Shown: positions 11,434 through 23,668 of the stretch, one piece after another
Numbering within the stretch: the first letter of the stretch is position 1
Layout of the letters: the number at the start of each line of letters is the position of its first letter
Origin: Amoebophrya sp. A120
Taxonomy: Eukaryota > Sar > Dinophyceae > Syndiniales > Amoebophryaceae
Assembly (NCBI GenBank): GCA_905178155.1
Contig: CAJINV010000001.1
Span: forward strand, 14,942,142 to 15,006,141
DNA: 64,000 nucleotides
Direction of reading: 5' to 3'
Notes under the pieces: model-generated
Databases searched by the model: none
Told to the model about the DNA's origin: nothing
The model's input: only the letters and a program-made list of their open reading frames with translations
Position numbers and translations under genes: made by a program

Positions 11434-12868
11434 TCACGCCTTCGCAACAACTCCTTCCGGCTCTGCGTTCCCATTCCCCGTAGCGTACTTTTTGTCCTGA
11501 AACTTCCCCTGGTCGATCAGAATCTGGGCGGAGATTTTCGACACGATCTCCCCGACTGTCATATTTTTCCCGAAGAAGTCGACAAATTTTCCGTTCCGGT
11601 CCATCAGATACTGGATGATGCTGTGATCGACCAGGTAATCCTCTCCGTCTGCCCTTATCCCCTCGTTGTAGTACACTCTAAAGGCACGCGTGACCTTTTT
11701 AACCTGCTCCGGGGAGCCGGTTAAGCCCTGCAGGCGTTTGTGGAACTCCGAGCAGTAGGTGTCGACCTGGAGTGGAAACGACCTCTGCACATGATCCCCC
11801 ATAAATTAATCGTGCTCAACATCCTTGGCGCATAAGTATCCACTCTGTTTCTTTCTGTTTCGAAAAAGAACTAAAAGACCAGAAAGTTGTGCACACAGCA
11901 ACTATCAAAAAAAACCTGTGCGACAGTGTCCCTTCCGGGGTCCACTGAAATGAAGATCGGTTCCACGAGCTCCGCGCCAAACATTTTATCCAGCTTTTCT
12001 ATCACCATTCCTTGCTTTTCCATTTCCTCTGGGCAGATGTCCGGGCAGAAAGTGAATCCGAAGTATATCAGCTGGTATTTGCCACGAAAATCCGCGTCTG
12101 TCACCTGTTGTGGAGGCGAGGAAAGTAGTGACATAAGAATGATGTCGGTAAGGGTTACACGACTTTTGACACGAAGAGAGCTGTTAGCCCCAGCCCGTGG
12201 TGGTCCTGAAACATCTTACACTCCGCAGTGCGAACGAGTACCAGCTTCCCCTGCCTATTGTACAACGTCCAAGGTCCGCCGAGTTTCGGCGTCCCGATAG
12301 ATTCCTGCTCGACAATGGCCGCCCGCTGCCGCTTGGCCATGTTTTTGCTCAAGTAGTCCAAGAACCACCACATTCCGAACCCGAAAAACAGGGTGAAGGC
12401 AGCACCGTGGTACGTGAAATACGCCGGGCCGACGAGGCGGTTGCGGTTCTCGCGATGCGTGTGCCCCTTTGGCGTAATGGAATCCGCGCCGAGCCCGGGG
12501 GCGACGTTCTCCGTGTTCAGGTAGCGCGGCCTCGTCATCCCAATAGAAAGAAGCCGCTGCCTACTGCTTGCACGATAGGTTTGGATCGCACGGTTCCACG
12601 ACCTGGCGGACAGAAGAATTTCCGGTCGTAGGGACGATACATGGTAGGCGGGATAGCTGCGACAGCGTAGCGCCAGTGATGCCAGTGGGCGTTTTTGGTA
12701 CACTGGCTTTAACGATGTCGAACTGGAACTGGCGCCGCTTCCAATGAGGAGTTTCTGTGCCTGTGCATGCCGCGTCGCAGCATACAAACATGCAGTAGAC
12801 CAGGAAGCATCGGCGCCACAAGAAGAACCACGCGCCGAGCGCAGAGCAGTAGTACAAACGCCCGACAT
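11434..12868 (-). CDS. SCO1: SCO1/SenC-family copper chaperone of cytochrome oxidase
   Basis: Exons 12868-12242, 12104-11916 and 11766-11434 give 382 residues; all three junctions are phase 0. The first 140 or so residues are Ser/Arg-rich, as in a mitochondrial presequence, followed by one membrane span (YHGAAFTLFFGFGMWWFL) that would anchor the protein in the inner membrane. The thioredoxin-like SCO domain follows: GGPWTLYNRQGKL|VTDADFRGKYQLIYFGFTFCPDICPEEM, with the CxxxC copper ligands, then FISVDPGRDT, and the conserved distal histidine in DYLVDHSIIQYLMD. Intron 1 splits the domain just before VTD and intron 2 just after DTVAQ. Expected function is copper delivery to the CuA site of COX2. 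The long N-terminal extension is unusual. Confidence 0.93.
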
Positions 12869-13992
12869 ACTTTGGTTAGACCAAACAAACGACCAGCTGC
12901 GGCTGCTTTACTAGTTGTAGCTCCTCCGTGCGAAAACTCTGTAGTACATCACCTCTCAAAGTAGGACAATCTGAAATAGCTGTCAGTGCGTTTTGTGCCC
13001 TCTCTAAGACTCCGACTCAACAGGCAAAAAAAGTGTCAAACGAGACTAAGACCACAACGATGCTGCAAACTGCTATTTACAATGATGTCGCCGCGTCTAC
13101 AAAGACACAAACGGCCAAGCGTGTGCGCTTCAATACCCGGGGGCGATTTGCTTCCGCCTTCCGTTCGGTTGATTGTGCGCGAGAATGATGAAGCGATAGC
13201 GAATGAGCATATTGACATTAACAAGCAGACATGGTGGACATATACAAGTCTCAAGTGAAGTCCTGAATTCTCGAACTGTACTAAATATGAGGTAACTTCG
13301 CGACATGAAAACAAAAAAAGATGTTGTTGTTTTGTTGCAGCCGAAATCGCAAGAGATCCACCCAAGCGGAAGCACGATACCAATCTTTGTTTGCCTTTAG
13401 CTATTAGAACTAGTGTAGAGGGTGCTAACTACAAACTTGTTGAGTCGCTATTGGCGTTTATTTTATACATCTACCGCGGGGAGATCATCCTATGGGATGA
13501 TCAATGACTCGCATGGAGTCGTCGTCGCCCCGTAGAGCGGGCGCCCACGAGATGAGCACCTGCCCCACCGACGGAGACGCAACGCGACGAAGCAACCCAA
13601 AGAACCCGCAAGTGCACACGCGTAGATGAATTTGGGTAACAACAAGTGCCCCATCGAAGAGGAGGCGGAAGTGACGACAGCACCACGAGAGACCGATACG
13701 CCAGCAGATGCTGATCATATCAAAACGCAGACGGCAAGAAGGGCGTGACCGAGCGCAAACACAGACGGGGTCTGGCACAGACGCAAGAACAGCATGTGCG
13801 GAGTCCCAGCGTGATCTCGTCGACACACATGTCGAAGGAACGAGCAGAAAAAGAAGAAGCAATCGTGTACCGAGCAGGCCTACATCAACATCAAATGTTG
13901 TAAAAGAAGTAATGTGCGCCACAGCGCGAGCCGTGGGAAACCCACCCGAAAAATCTACACAGAACACAGACCCGGAACGGAGAGCGGCGCCC
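12869..13992. other. Intergenic, then 3' flank of the CCCH gene
   Basis: From 13480 rightwards the composition becomes GC-rich and open in several frames. A minus-strand frame at 13485-14174 overlaps the end of the CCCH gene in another frame; it has hydrophobic Cys-rich composition and no family signature, so I do not call it. 12869-13480 holds nothing recognisable. Confidence 0.4.
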
Positions 13993-14862
13993 TTACTTCT
14001 TATCGACTCCCGCGCCGGCGCTGCTGCTGCTGCTGCCGGTCTTCCCCTGATGAACATCCCACGCCCGGGCAGGATCGAAACGCCACCCAAAGCGCTGCAC
14101 AACCTCCCGAAGCTGCTCCAAGGACTCCGGGGCGGCATGGGAGTAGGAACACCCACGACGCGAGCAATTTCCATGCTGCAAGAAGATCGCGCAGGGGCCG
14201 GCCGGAGCGGAATCCGCTCCCGCCCGCTGGCGTTTCGAACGGCCGCCGTCCTCTTGTTCGGTGGTTACGGAATCCATGCGGGAAAAGCAAACACCCTGAA
14301 ACCACTCCCAAACCTTTAACGCGTAGGCCTTGGGGCCCTCGCTCGGGTTGCCGCTCCCTTCATAGTCGCCCGCGGCGCTCAAAGTCTTGGCGCCCCGCGC
14401 CCAAACCTTGGCAAAGATCTCGAAGGCCTGCGCGCTCAGTCCAAAACGGAAAACCCAGGACAGGCCGAAGGAATTGACAGCCCGCACGTCGCGCTCCGCA
14501 ACAAAAAGGACAACGGTGAGCATCTGGAAAACACAGCGAACGGTCTTCAGCGGCAAGCCCGCAAGGTCCATGTCGAGAACGGCCTTGTGCAGCTTGGAGA
14601 ACAAAGAAGCGGAGCAGATGATGTCAGGAGACACCCCCATCTGTGCCGCCAGGGCACTAACTTTCTTCTCTTCCTTCGCCATCGTTTCGAAGCCCTTCGC
14701 GAAAAGCTTCCCCATCATCTCTAACTGCTCCGCATTCTGCAGCTGCTGCTGGGGCTGCTGCTGCTGGCCCCCATGGTTTTGCCCTTCAATATCAGACATT
14801 TTAGCGAAAAGGATGGCACCCAAAGAAGATGCGCTTTGCTCGAAGTACACGAAAATACTCAC
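13993..14862 (-). CDS. CCCH zinc-finger protein, possibly gag-like
   Basis: Open frame of 289 residues from an upstream start at 14862, or 268 residues from the ATG at 14799 (MSDIEGQNHGG). The latter is preferred because GTGAGT at the upstream start looks like a 5' splice site of an untranslated leader. The N-terminus is Gln-rich. A helical middle follows, and then a single C-x8-C-x4-C-x3-H zinc knuckle (CAIFLQHGNC..C..H). The tail is Ser-rich. A helical region followed by one CCCH knuckle is compatible with an RNA-binding regulator or a retroelement Gag. The surrounding GC-rich island without neighbours in the same style supports the second idea weakly. No reverse transcriptase is visible. 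Confidence 0.6.
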   Translation of the reverse strand: MSIFVYFEQSASSLGAILFAKMSDIEGQNHGGQQQQPQQQLQNAEQLEMMGKLFAKGFETMAKEEKKVSALAAQMGVSPDIICSASLFSKLHKAVLDMDLAGLPLKTVRCVFQMLTVVLFVAERDVRAVNSFGLSWVFRFGLSAQAFEIFAKVWARGAKTLSAAGDYEGSGNPSEGPKAYALKVWEWFQGVCFSRMDSVTTEQEDGGRSKRQRAGADSAPAGPCAIFLQHGNCSRRGCSYSHAAPESLEQLREVVQRFGWRFDPARAWDVHQGKTGSSSSSAGAGVDKK

Positions 14863-16360
14863 CCAAAGGTGTCAAGGTCCCTGTGACGGATGGATGGGAG
14901 GAGGAAACAGTGAGGACAAGGGCAAGAGCCGCTCCTCAACTCCCCAGGCGAAACTACTAACAGATCTGGAAGACACGCCAGGACATTTCTTCCCGTGGGA
15001 GTGTCGATTTAAGAGCGAGCAACATATGATCAGAACCACAGAAGACCCAGAGCACCCATTTTCGATTTCGACCACGGAGAAATAGAGAGGAACCCGCCCA
15101 GATGGCGCCACATTTGCAGAACATGAGTGCGGTCATATTTCGACCCAGAGATGAACGGGACACACATACACCACCGCGCTGACCCTAGTCCGCGACTCGC
15201 GTGACACAGCTCCACAGCGTAGACATATACCAACCACAAACCCCGGGGCCTACCGCCTCACGTTTCTCCTCTCTTAGGTTTAACGGATTCAAACCGCCAG
15301 TGCCACAGAGCCGAAGTCACGCCAGTCAGTCGGACCAGGATCAGCGCCAGATGGACAGACGCGCATCAAAGCGCCGTCATCACGACAGCAGACCAAACAA
15401 CTCGCAGTGCGGGCAAAAGGCCTCACACACCGCGCCAGGACGTAAAGTAGACGCAGAAGGCAGCCTACTTCACAGAGAGAGAAACAACTGTAGATCGAGG
15501 GCGGAAAGGCTCCTCTCCCTACCCAAACGGCCGTCAACATCGGCCAGAAAACAACTGACTACCATCGGCAGGGGCGTTACTCCCTGGATCCCAGAATGAC
15601 AAAAACGAGGGGAAAAACTTCAAGCCCGGAGGCCTGGCCCCTGTCACTGTCATATCTAGGATCTGGCTACCGAGTAAGATATCGGGTCGAGGCTGGGGCC
15701 GTATAAAATATCGACCGACCAACCTCAGCCCCGACTCACAGGCTCGCGCGACTGCTGTTGCCCGGTCATAAATTTTATACAAGGCTCCATAGGTTGTAAA
15801 AAAAGCGGCACACCCACTAAAATCAGTTTGGTTTTGTTCTGGTACGCAGATGCTGCATACAAGCCTCTAGGAGCTTTAGCAAAATCATGCGCCGAAGCAC
15901 TTGCAGCTGCTAGTGTATTTCAAGAGATGTGCAAACAACTAGTGGCGGCAACGCCGCGTGATACTAGCTTTATTGTAATTTTCAGAAAGGATAACCATAA
16001 AAAGCGCCGCCTCTGCTCGCGACATTATGATCAGGCCTCTCTTAGTTGTGCAAGCTGCAACTCGTGTAAAACTGCGCACTAGCTCATTTACATGAATCTA
16101 AGCCACAAATGAAAGCACATACTGTAGTTCGAATTGAATCTCAAGTCAGGTAGCATTCAATTATTTGCATTTCTAAGCGTACTCTTGTACGTAGTTGTGC
16201 TAGTGTAGCAATGTTTGATGCTGACCGCACTATATTAGGATGCACGCCTTTAGTTTCTCGTCCGGTCTTTTTCAGATCATTTTCGATATGAATTTATGGT
16301 TCGTGGCACCGCCAGCTGCTCGCTCAGGTTCGCAAATCGATGCGTGCGGAAATCGCCTCA
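14863..16360. other. Gene-free stretch upstream of the CCCH gene
   Basis: 14863-15600 continues the GC-rich island and probably contains the untranslated leader of the CCCH gene. Around 15630-15790 there are short GC-rich runs and AT-rich TATAAAATA-like words. The remainder is AT-rich with no gene recognised. Confidence 0.4.
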
Positions 16361-18322
16361 TTACCACAAACCTAACGGATTGCTTATCCAGGCAGAAATT
16401 CCCCACGGCGCAGATTCACTTTCGTTTCGGTGGTAGGGCGCGATGTCATCTTCACGCAGCGTTACTTGCGCTGGCAGGGCGATTCGCTTTTCAGCGGCAA
16501 AATCAGCCTCTTCTTCCGCAGTCGGGTCGGTGCGATCCACCATGGTGGTTGCCGCCTCTTCTGTAACCCGACCCCCGGGATTGTGCATCTCAAGCATCTT
16601 CACGGCTTCCCGCAAGAGCTTGAGGGACGTTTCGGGCGAAACCACTGCCCATGGCAAGTTTCCGACGACTGGACGCAAATCCAACTTGATATCCTTTTTT
16701 AAGCCGATGAACATGCGGAAATCCATTTTCACCGCGTTTAGCGACTTCTTCGTACTCACCAGACCGAAAAGGTCTTCGCAGAACCGTGTCCAAGGCCCGG
16801 TTTTTTTTGTCGTCACGTTCTTGTATATCCCACTGTCAGCGGGAATCCGGAACGATTTCTTCTCCTCCCGCACCATCAAGCTTCCACGACTCGCCACCGC
16901 GGAGTTCATCCTATTAACCGACGGTGGTTCATCCTTGTTGCTCCCGTCTGGGTCGACGAGCAACCCCATGCGCCACGCCATGCCGGCCAATTCCGCCATG
17001 TACAGGTACGCCACCAAGTGGTTGATCTCTTCCCGTTGCGCCGGATGATTCTGCTTGTACTGAAACCACTCGTTTCTCAGCGCGAGTTCTCTCGCTTTAC
17101 GCTGCTGAACCTTTTCTTTCACCTGCCACCAAGCCTTTCTCTCTTCTTCCTCCCCCGCACGACTTCCAGCACCGTCGTGAAGGACGCGTGGTTTCACGTC
17201 TTCTTCCGTCAGCCCCAGCGTCTCCTTCAGGCCAAGGAGACCGGCGAGCCGGAGTTTCAGCTCCAACTCCATTGTCCGCCACTGGTGGCGCGCGCAAGAC
17301 ATGCTGCCCTTGCGTCCGTAGTTGTGGCACGTCAGCGCCCAGTACCAGACAGACTGCTTCTGCAGCTCTGCAAAGGAACGCGGCCCGTTCTGCGTCAAGT
17401 ACTGGTGCAGCGGCTCGCACGTGGTCCAAAACTCTGGCGTAGAGCGCGTGTAATGCATGGCATGGAAGTCGACCACGTCCTCGGCCTCTGGTGCCCTTCC
17501 GGGTTCTTGATACTTCGCAGCCATGAACTTGTCCAAGAGGCCCTTCACATTACTGTTCGCCCATGACCGCACGTCGCTGCCGAATCCTTTTGTCTGCGTG
17601 TTCATCGACATCAGTTGCCGCAGCAGCCACCTCGTCGTGTGGTGTTCTGGAACCGGCACGCTGGTGCTGGCGGCGAAATCGCGGGACACGGGCTGCGAAT
17701 AGCCTGGGCGCTTGAATATTTTCTCAGGAGATTTGTCCACTAGCTGCTGCTCGAGCTTCGGTTTCGGGCTCAAAAAACTGTTGACGTGCGTCCAAACGGT
17801 GCGAGTGTTGTCAAGATTTGCGTCGCTTAGCCGTTTGTCTGCGCTGGAACCTTCCGGAGGTAACACGGTCTCGAAGACTTCCTTACGAGAAGTGGAAATT
17901 CTACTGCTCGCGTCTGCTCTGTTGATCGCCTCCAACTCGTCGACAGGACCTACGCGGTTTTGCTCCACTTGTTCCTCCAGAAGTGCCGCTCCCGTAAAAC
18001 TTCTGCCTCGGAAGGAGGCGTCTAGGTCCCAATCAGAAAGCTCATCTGAGCCGCCCGTATACTGCCTGTACGGATGGACGGGCGAGCACACTACACTGGA
18101 ACTGCTGGGACACCTTGTAGACGACATGGACCACTTTCGTGTGATACGAGGGCCTCCCCCCGTGTGCGGGAGTTCGTCGTCCGATAGGGAGCGTCCCCAG
18201 CACGACGTCGACCCATGATCACCATCGTCATTGTCAGTCCCTTCTCGCAAACTTTTCGCACCGGCCTTCACAATTCCCGCTGCCAGGAGCGCCAAGCAGG
18301 CTGCTACATTGGTCAGGAGCAT
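16361..18322 (-). CDS. Secreted protein of unknown function, 653 aa
   Basis: Intronless frame with an ATG at 18322. Residues 1-20 (MLLTNVAACLALLAAGIVKA) form a clear signal peptide. Residues 20-200 are Ser/Arg-rich and probably disordered. From about residue 220 a Trp/His/Tyr-rich, largely helical domain follows (FHAMHYTRSTPEFWTTCEPLHQYL, SVWYWALTCHNYGRKGSMSC), with conserved-looking cysteines, then a basic coiled segment rich in Lys/Glu (residues 390-430) and AYLYMAELAGMAWRMGLL. I recognise no family. In a parasitic alveolate such a protein might be exported to the host interface, but that is speculation from the signal peptide alone. Confidence 0.7.
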   Translation of the reverse strand: MLLTNVAACLALLAAGIVKAGAKSLREGTDNDDGDHGSTSCWGRSLSDDELPHTGGGPRITRKWSMSSTRCPSSSSVVCSPVHPYRQYTGGSDELSDWDLDASFRGRSFTGAALLEEQVEQNRVGPVDELEAINRADASSRISTSRKEVFETVLPPEGSSADKRLSDANLDNTRTVWTHVNSFLSPKPKLEQQLVDKSPEKIFKRPGYSQPVSRDFAASTSVPVPEHHTTRWLLRQLMSMNTQTKGFGSDVRSWANSNVKGLLDKFMAAKYQEPGRAPEAEDVVDFHAMHYTRSTPEFWTTCEPLHQYLTQNGPRSFAELQKQSVWYWALTCHNYGRKGSMSCARHQWRTMELELKLRLAGLLGLKETLGLTEEDVKPRVLHDGAGSRAGEEEERKAWWQVKEKVQQRKARELALRNEWFQYKQNHPAQREEINHLVAYLYMAELAGMAWRMGLLVDPDGSNKDEPPSVNRMNSAVASRGSLMVREEKKSFRIPADSGIYKNVTTKKTGPWTRFCEDLFGLVSTKKSLNAVKMDFRMFIGLKKDIKLDLRPVVGNLPWAVVSPETSLKLLREAVKMLEMHNPGGRVTEEAATTMVDRTDPTAEEEADFAAEKRIALPAQVTLREDDIAPYHRNESESAPWGISAWISNPLGLW

Positions 18323-20201
18323 GGTTTTAGTTAATTCGTAAATTCTTTGTTGTCTGATTTTAGAAGTGTGATTCTAATTTATGATTTTACCTTTTGAGTG
18401 AACTTCTATGTATATCTTTCACTTGCAAGAGCCTGCGTTTTTTATTCGAGCTTCTAGGTGCTCGTCTTGCTTGCGTTTTTTATTCGAGCTTCTTAGGTCT
18501 TGCTGTAGGAACTGTAGCCTGCGTTACAGCTTCAATTGAAATTTGCGAAATCAATGTAGCAGGTGCTGATGCAGATTTCGACTTTAGAACATTAAATTAT
18601 ACAACGTCCTTGCTTCGATACACTGACTAAAGTTTTCTTACCGCGAAAAGCCATGCGTTCCTGGCTAGCTAAATCTGTAAAATTCTGAATGGTGAATATG
18701 ATGCAAAACGATGTAAAAAAATGAACAAAACATTTAACAAATGTAAACTTCAAAGAATACAAGTGAGAGTGAGACTGTAGTAGCCGGAGCGGGCTAAAAA
18801 AATAGAAACGATGAAGTTGGAAACAAAGTTCAAGGAATGAGTCGGTGGATCAGGATGATTCGTGCGCATGCAACTGACCACAATAGTAAATCAGATTCTA
18901 CATGCAGGCTCAAGGGCTTATTTTTCATTCGTGCTTGTGCTTGCATTCTCCTTGCACGTTGAGAAGTTTTGAAAAAGAACAGGCGTTTTCAGAAGCTCTT
19001 GGCTGCTGTCATGGTGAATAGAGTCCGCGGTAGGACGAGCCGCGCCACCTTGTCCACTAAAGAAATTCAAATTTCGGAACTCTCTTAGAAGGTGTGACTA
19101 TTTCTTTTTGGTAGAGCTTGTTGAAGCGCAGTGGGAAAATTTTTCTTATTTTACGTTTTTGTTACACAACAAGGAGGACAAAGATCAGACTGCGTTTCCT
19201 CTGTGAAACTTCCCCGTCTTCCGCTTGTCCAAAGTAGGTTTGGTTGCGGGATGCGAGAGTTCACCTCTTGCCCTTTCTTATCGTCCGACACCGTTCTTTC
19301 CCGATACGTCCTCGCTTCACTTCCCGTCCGTCTCGGGCATATTCGTACGGCGCGTCGGCAGCCGCCACATCGATTTCGCGGCGTCCAAACGCTCCGATAT
19401 TTTCTTCACGAACGACGGCGTTGCGCCGCGACCCGCCACGTGATCGAGTGGCAAGGCGGTCTTGCTGTTCTTCTGGGGCGCAGTGCGGAACGTCCGCGTG
19501 ATAAACGCGGAAATCCCGCTGGGGACACCGGTGTGCGGCATCTTATGAAGATTGGCAGTTTACTTGGTTTCAAGGAAAATCGGACGCAAGCGTGCTACTG
19601 TCACTCGGAGTCGGAACGGACGAAATCAAAAAATTAGTTTGGTGGGACAAACCTAGACGTGGTAGAAATTGCAGAAGCCGCAGTGAAGATCTAGCACAGT
19701 TCACGGAACAAACTGCGACCCCAAGAACACCACGTCTACTTCCACGTGTTTACCTGGGACACCACCGTAACCGTATGCGATTGGTCATCTCGCATAACGA
19801 AAGCGAAACCCCGAATGAGGTCAAGTGAGCTCGAAGTAAAATCTCTTTTGCGCGCAGCTGCCGTATCTATCAACTATTTTTCTTGTATTATCAATCCCAG
19901 TTTTTCCTTTTTCCGTGATCCAAGACCAAGGTCTTTCAAACAATATCGAGCCATAACATCAAATTCAAATTCGTTGTCCATGAAGAAAATTTGGTTGCGT
20001 CGAAAAAGAACTATGTAGTGATGCGTTTGCGTTTGGAAGAGTCCGCGCTCCTCTACTATGTCAAAATAGGCCTTCCATCTTTCCAGATCGAATGCGCTCC
20101 GTGTCCGTACTCAACTTCTTTTGCGCAGAATTGTTTCTGCAGAGAAAGATGGTTGCAACTACACCCAGCACTCGGCAGGCGTCCTCCTCCGGTCTGCAGA
20201 C
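18323..20201. other. Long gene-free stretch
   Basis: AT-rich region with only weak short frames on either strand; the longest (plus strand near 19131-19637) lacks any recognisable domain. It contains the direct repeat listed at 18430-18500. No tRNA or other structured RNA was found by eye. Confidence 0.45.
18430..18500. repeat. Direct repeat, about 28 nt x2
   Basis: Two near-identical adjacent copies of a unit containing TGCGTTTTTTATTCGAGCTT, separated by about 10 nt. They lie just upstream of the secreted 653-aa gene (its 5' flank on the minus strand). Confidence 0.8.
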
Positions 20202-23200
20202 TCAGTCGGCCGCTGGGAAATCCGCCACACCGGCGTCTTCCTCCTCGACACTGCGACTGGGTTGCCGCGCCGCGATCTTTGGTTTGGCCGCGCCGGCCAT
20301 GTTGCGGGGCGCCGAGGTTTTTCTCTTTCGTGCCTCCCGGTTCGCGTGGTACTTTGGCAGGTGGTAGTCCGCGTCCCCAGGCTGCGGCTCCGTGATCTCT
20401 CCAGTCGTGCGATCGACCCACACCTTCGCGGACTTAGCCGGCTCGTCCCGATCGAGCGTGTTGCGGTGCACCAAAACACGGTTCTCTTCGCGGGGCAGTT
20501 CTTTCGCCACGAGGGCGAACATTTCCACCTCGGAGTCCTTCGGCGCACGTCGGTGCAATTCCTTGTAGGACGCGTTTTTCCTTCCGAGAAACTTCTCCAA
20601 ATACCGGGCCTCCACGATGCGAAACCTGTGTTCATCCGTCGTTATTTTCATCGATCTTCAAAACATCAGTCATCAAATTCCGCAACTCAAACACGAAGAG
20701 CATGCGAATATTGGAGTACAAAATTGGATACTAAGTTCGAGAGAATGAAAAACAAAAATCTTCGTACAAACCACAAAAAGATGAAGAAAATCATACTGTC
20801 GGCTGACGCGGCCGACCACGTAGGGAAGGACACCGTCGGTGCAGTGAACTTGCACTTCCTCGTTGCTCTCCATCACGACAATTTGGTTCAATCTTCCCAA
20901 CCCTGTCTCTTCGCATTCCGCGCGGATTTCCTGTTGTTACAGAAGAAGTACAAAATGCAACTTCCATTTCATTTTACAACAATGAGAAGTAAGCCATTCA
21001 CGACATGCTGACTCTGGGTGGTGTTGTGCGAAAAAAAATATTTGGATGTGTGTGGCTCACAGAATGACACGCATCAAAACGAAATTCTGAAGTAGAATAC
21101 CCGGACGAGCCACCCGTCCTTGCCCAGGATGTCCTGTTTCGTGATGCCCTTGGGCAGCGCCAGCTGGAACGCGCGTTGCCGCTGTCGCTCCACTGGGATG
21201 TCGGGACACGTGGACCACATCTTGTCCAGTCCCGGCTCGCTGGGCCAGCTTCGCGGCTTCCGGGTCTCGTCGTTCCCGGGGTCCGCGATGCGCTTCGACG
21301 CGATTCTCTTCGTGCTTTTGCGCTGCGACACCTCCGCGTCATCGTCGCGGAACGGATTGTTCTCGTGATGCACAGGCGCTACATCCGACTCCTCGTCGTG
21401 GGCACTACTCTTCTCGCTCTTGCTGTCCTCCCGATCGTCCCCGAAGTCCTCCTCCTCGACGACCTCCTTGCTACCCCGCTGCGACGCTTTGTCCGCATCT
21501 ACTCCTGCTTCGTCCCCCTCCTTCTCGCGGTCGCCGCCCTGGCTCTGCTCCTGGCTGCTCTCCAAATCCGCGTCACCCGCAGCCTTGCTGGTTCTTTTTG
21601 ACACGGGCGCAGCGGACACCTTGGACTGCTCCTCTTTCTCTTCCAACTCGTAAGTTTTCGCGCCCGGGATCAGGTCGCCGCCTGTAGTCAGTGAGGAAAG
21701 TGATTTTTTCGAAAATTATTCATCTTCGCACGGTCCGCCTCTTTTCGTGCAGATGAAATTCAATGGCTCTGTGTATTCCAAGCTGATGATTTCGATAGAC
21801 TCACCAGGACAATATCAAAAGTGAAGATGAAGTACAGGTACACCCAAAAGAAAACATACCTTTCGCGTTTTCCTTGATGAGCTTGTTAGCCTGCAGCACT
21901 TGCGAGGCTCGCTGGTCCTCGCGGTCGATGTTGGCCCAGTACACTTTCAGCACGTCGTTCAGCTGGTTCAGCACCGCCTCGATGTTCTTCAGACTTCCCT
22001 TGAACAGCACCTCCTCGTCGTACTGGCCGTGCGGCGGCTTGGTCAGCTGGATGTCCACGTCGTGGTTGTTCTTCACCTGCGCCACGCGGCTGCCTTTGGG
22101 CCCGATGATCAGCCCGGCGCAGTTGGCCGGCGCTAGCACCACACACTTGTGCACCCCGTCCTTCTCCTTTTCGACGTGCGGAAATGCCTCCTGCATCACC
22201 CGGCACAGCGCCCGGGTGCACTGCTCGATGGCGTTCTTCCACTTGCTGTCGCCTTTCTTGCCGTCTGCGTCCATGGGGCAGATCGACACCACGCGGTCGG
22301 TGCAGTGGTCATTCGTCTTGAAGGGCTGCGAGGAGATTTTGATGAACACGTGGCACTCCTGCCCGATTCTCCGCACCACGTCGCCGCGCTCACCTGTGGA
22401 TGGGAATAGAAAAAAATTTCCAGCGAAGATATAAATGTGCTACAAGAGGGCGAGAAAAAGTAGCCGCTGCAAGAACGCAACTCAGCATGTCGCTTCTAAG
22501 ACGAGTTGTAAGTACTTACCAATGACTCTCTGCACATACTGGTCCGGGATCAGAAGACGCAAACTATTCACAAGCCCCTGCGGATATCTCGGATCAAAAT
22601 TTTCGCCGTGCGTGTTTCTGCTGCCCGCCGGCGGATCGTAAGCACTGCGACCGCCCTTCCCTTCACGGTAACTGCTGTAAGCGCGCGGACGGTCTCTGTC
22701 GCCCTTATCTCGCCTTTTTGTTATTTTGGTTTTATTTGGGGACTCTTTTCATTTGAATGGATGAAGTAGCTGCTGGCTGCTGTGCTACTTTTTTTCTCGC
22801 GGATGACGTACAACTAGCGGCGCAGGGCGGTTTCTGTCGCTTCTAGCGACGCCGCATGGGAGGGACTTATTCAGTGAAGTTGTGGATCTGATTTTCCGGC
22901 GACAAGGGTTTTAATCTTTGCCCTGATCGACTCACGTCACCCACTCCAGCGTCCTCGTCTAGGCGACAAGTGTCGTTGTTTACGTTCCTGTGCACTGCCA
23001 CTGCACGGCGGTTCTTATTTTTTGCATGAAACCAGAACGAGGAAGCGTGTACAACGCAAGAGAAAGGCTAATGCCCCAATTTTCATCTCTTACCGTCGAG
23101 AATATCAAAGAGGATGAAAACGCTCTTATGTCAAATTTCGGATCCATATCTGAGTGGACCACGGGATTTTATCTACTTCGGCCTCTTCAGGAGCGATTGT

Positions 23201-23668
23201 TCTCAGTTGCTCATCAAGACTACTTCTACTGCTCGTTATTATTCACCGCCTTGAGGGAGTCATTGTCAACATGCCTGTTCTTTTCATTCCTGATCTTCCT
23301 CTGCACTAGTGGATTTTTGGTTCTTTGTTTTACCAACCCTACTGCCGGAATATCATCAGCCAGGTTGTACTTGTAGTAGTGGCCAGACTGTTCTTTGTGA
23401 TATGTCACGACCTTCGCAGCGAGCTATTCGTATGCGGAGAAAGAGCAGGAAAACTGTTATTATACCCGCCACGCCCATAATCGTCGCCTCGCGCATCGTA
23501 GTAACCGCCTTTGGATCCGCGCGACCGCGGGTAGTCACGGTCGTCCCGGTAGTTGCTGCCGTACCCGTCTTTGCCCCGCGGAGGTTCAGGGCCACGGGAC
23601 CGGCGCTTGTACTCCGGTCCGTAATAGTCGTCGTCGCGGTAGTCGCGCCCGCGCCGATAACTGCTCAT
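20202..23668 (-). CDS. KH-domain RNA-binding protein, six exons
   Basis: Exons 23668-23466, 22701-22520, 22393-21860, 21681-21101, 20930-20797 and 20625-20202 sum to 686 codons (685 aa) with matching phases. Residues 1-67 are Arg/Tyr/Gly/Asp-rich (RGRDYRDDDYYGP), an RGG-like tail. Two KH domains follow: LRLLIPDQYVQRVIGERGDVVRRIG (GxxG loop GERG, split by intron 2) and CVVLAPANCAGLIIGPKGSRVAQVKN (loop GPKG). These resemble poly(C)-binding or Nova proteins. Next come a long acidic Ser/Glu/Lys region and a conserved-looking C-terminal part (LPKGITKQDILGKDGWLVREIRAECEETG, VWVDRTTGEITEPQPGD). A role in mRNA splicing or stability is likely by family. Intron 1 (764 nt) is the longest in the gene. 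The first exon is joined by splice logic only, so the N-terminus is the least certain part. Confidence 0.85.

Noticed and set aside
13485-14174. Minus-strand frame overlapping the CCCH gene in another frame
   Set aside because: Hydrophobic and Cys/Arg-rich composition as expected from reading a GC-rich gene out of frame; no slippery site or domain to support a frameshift product.
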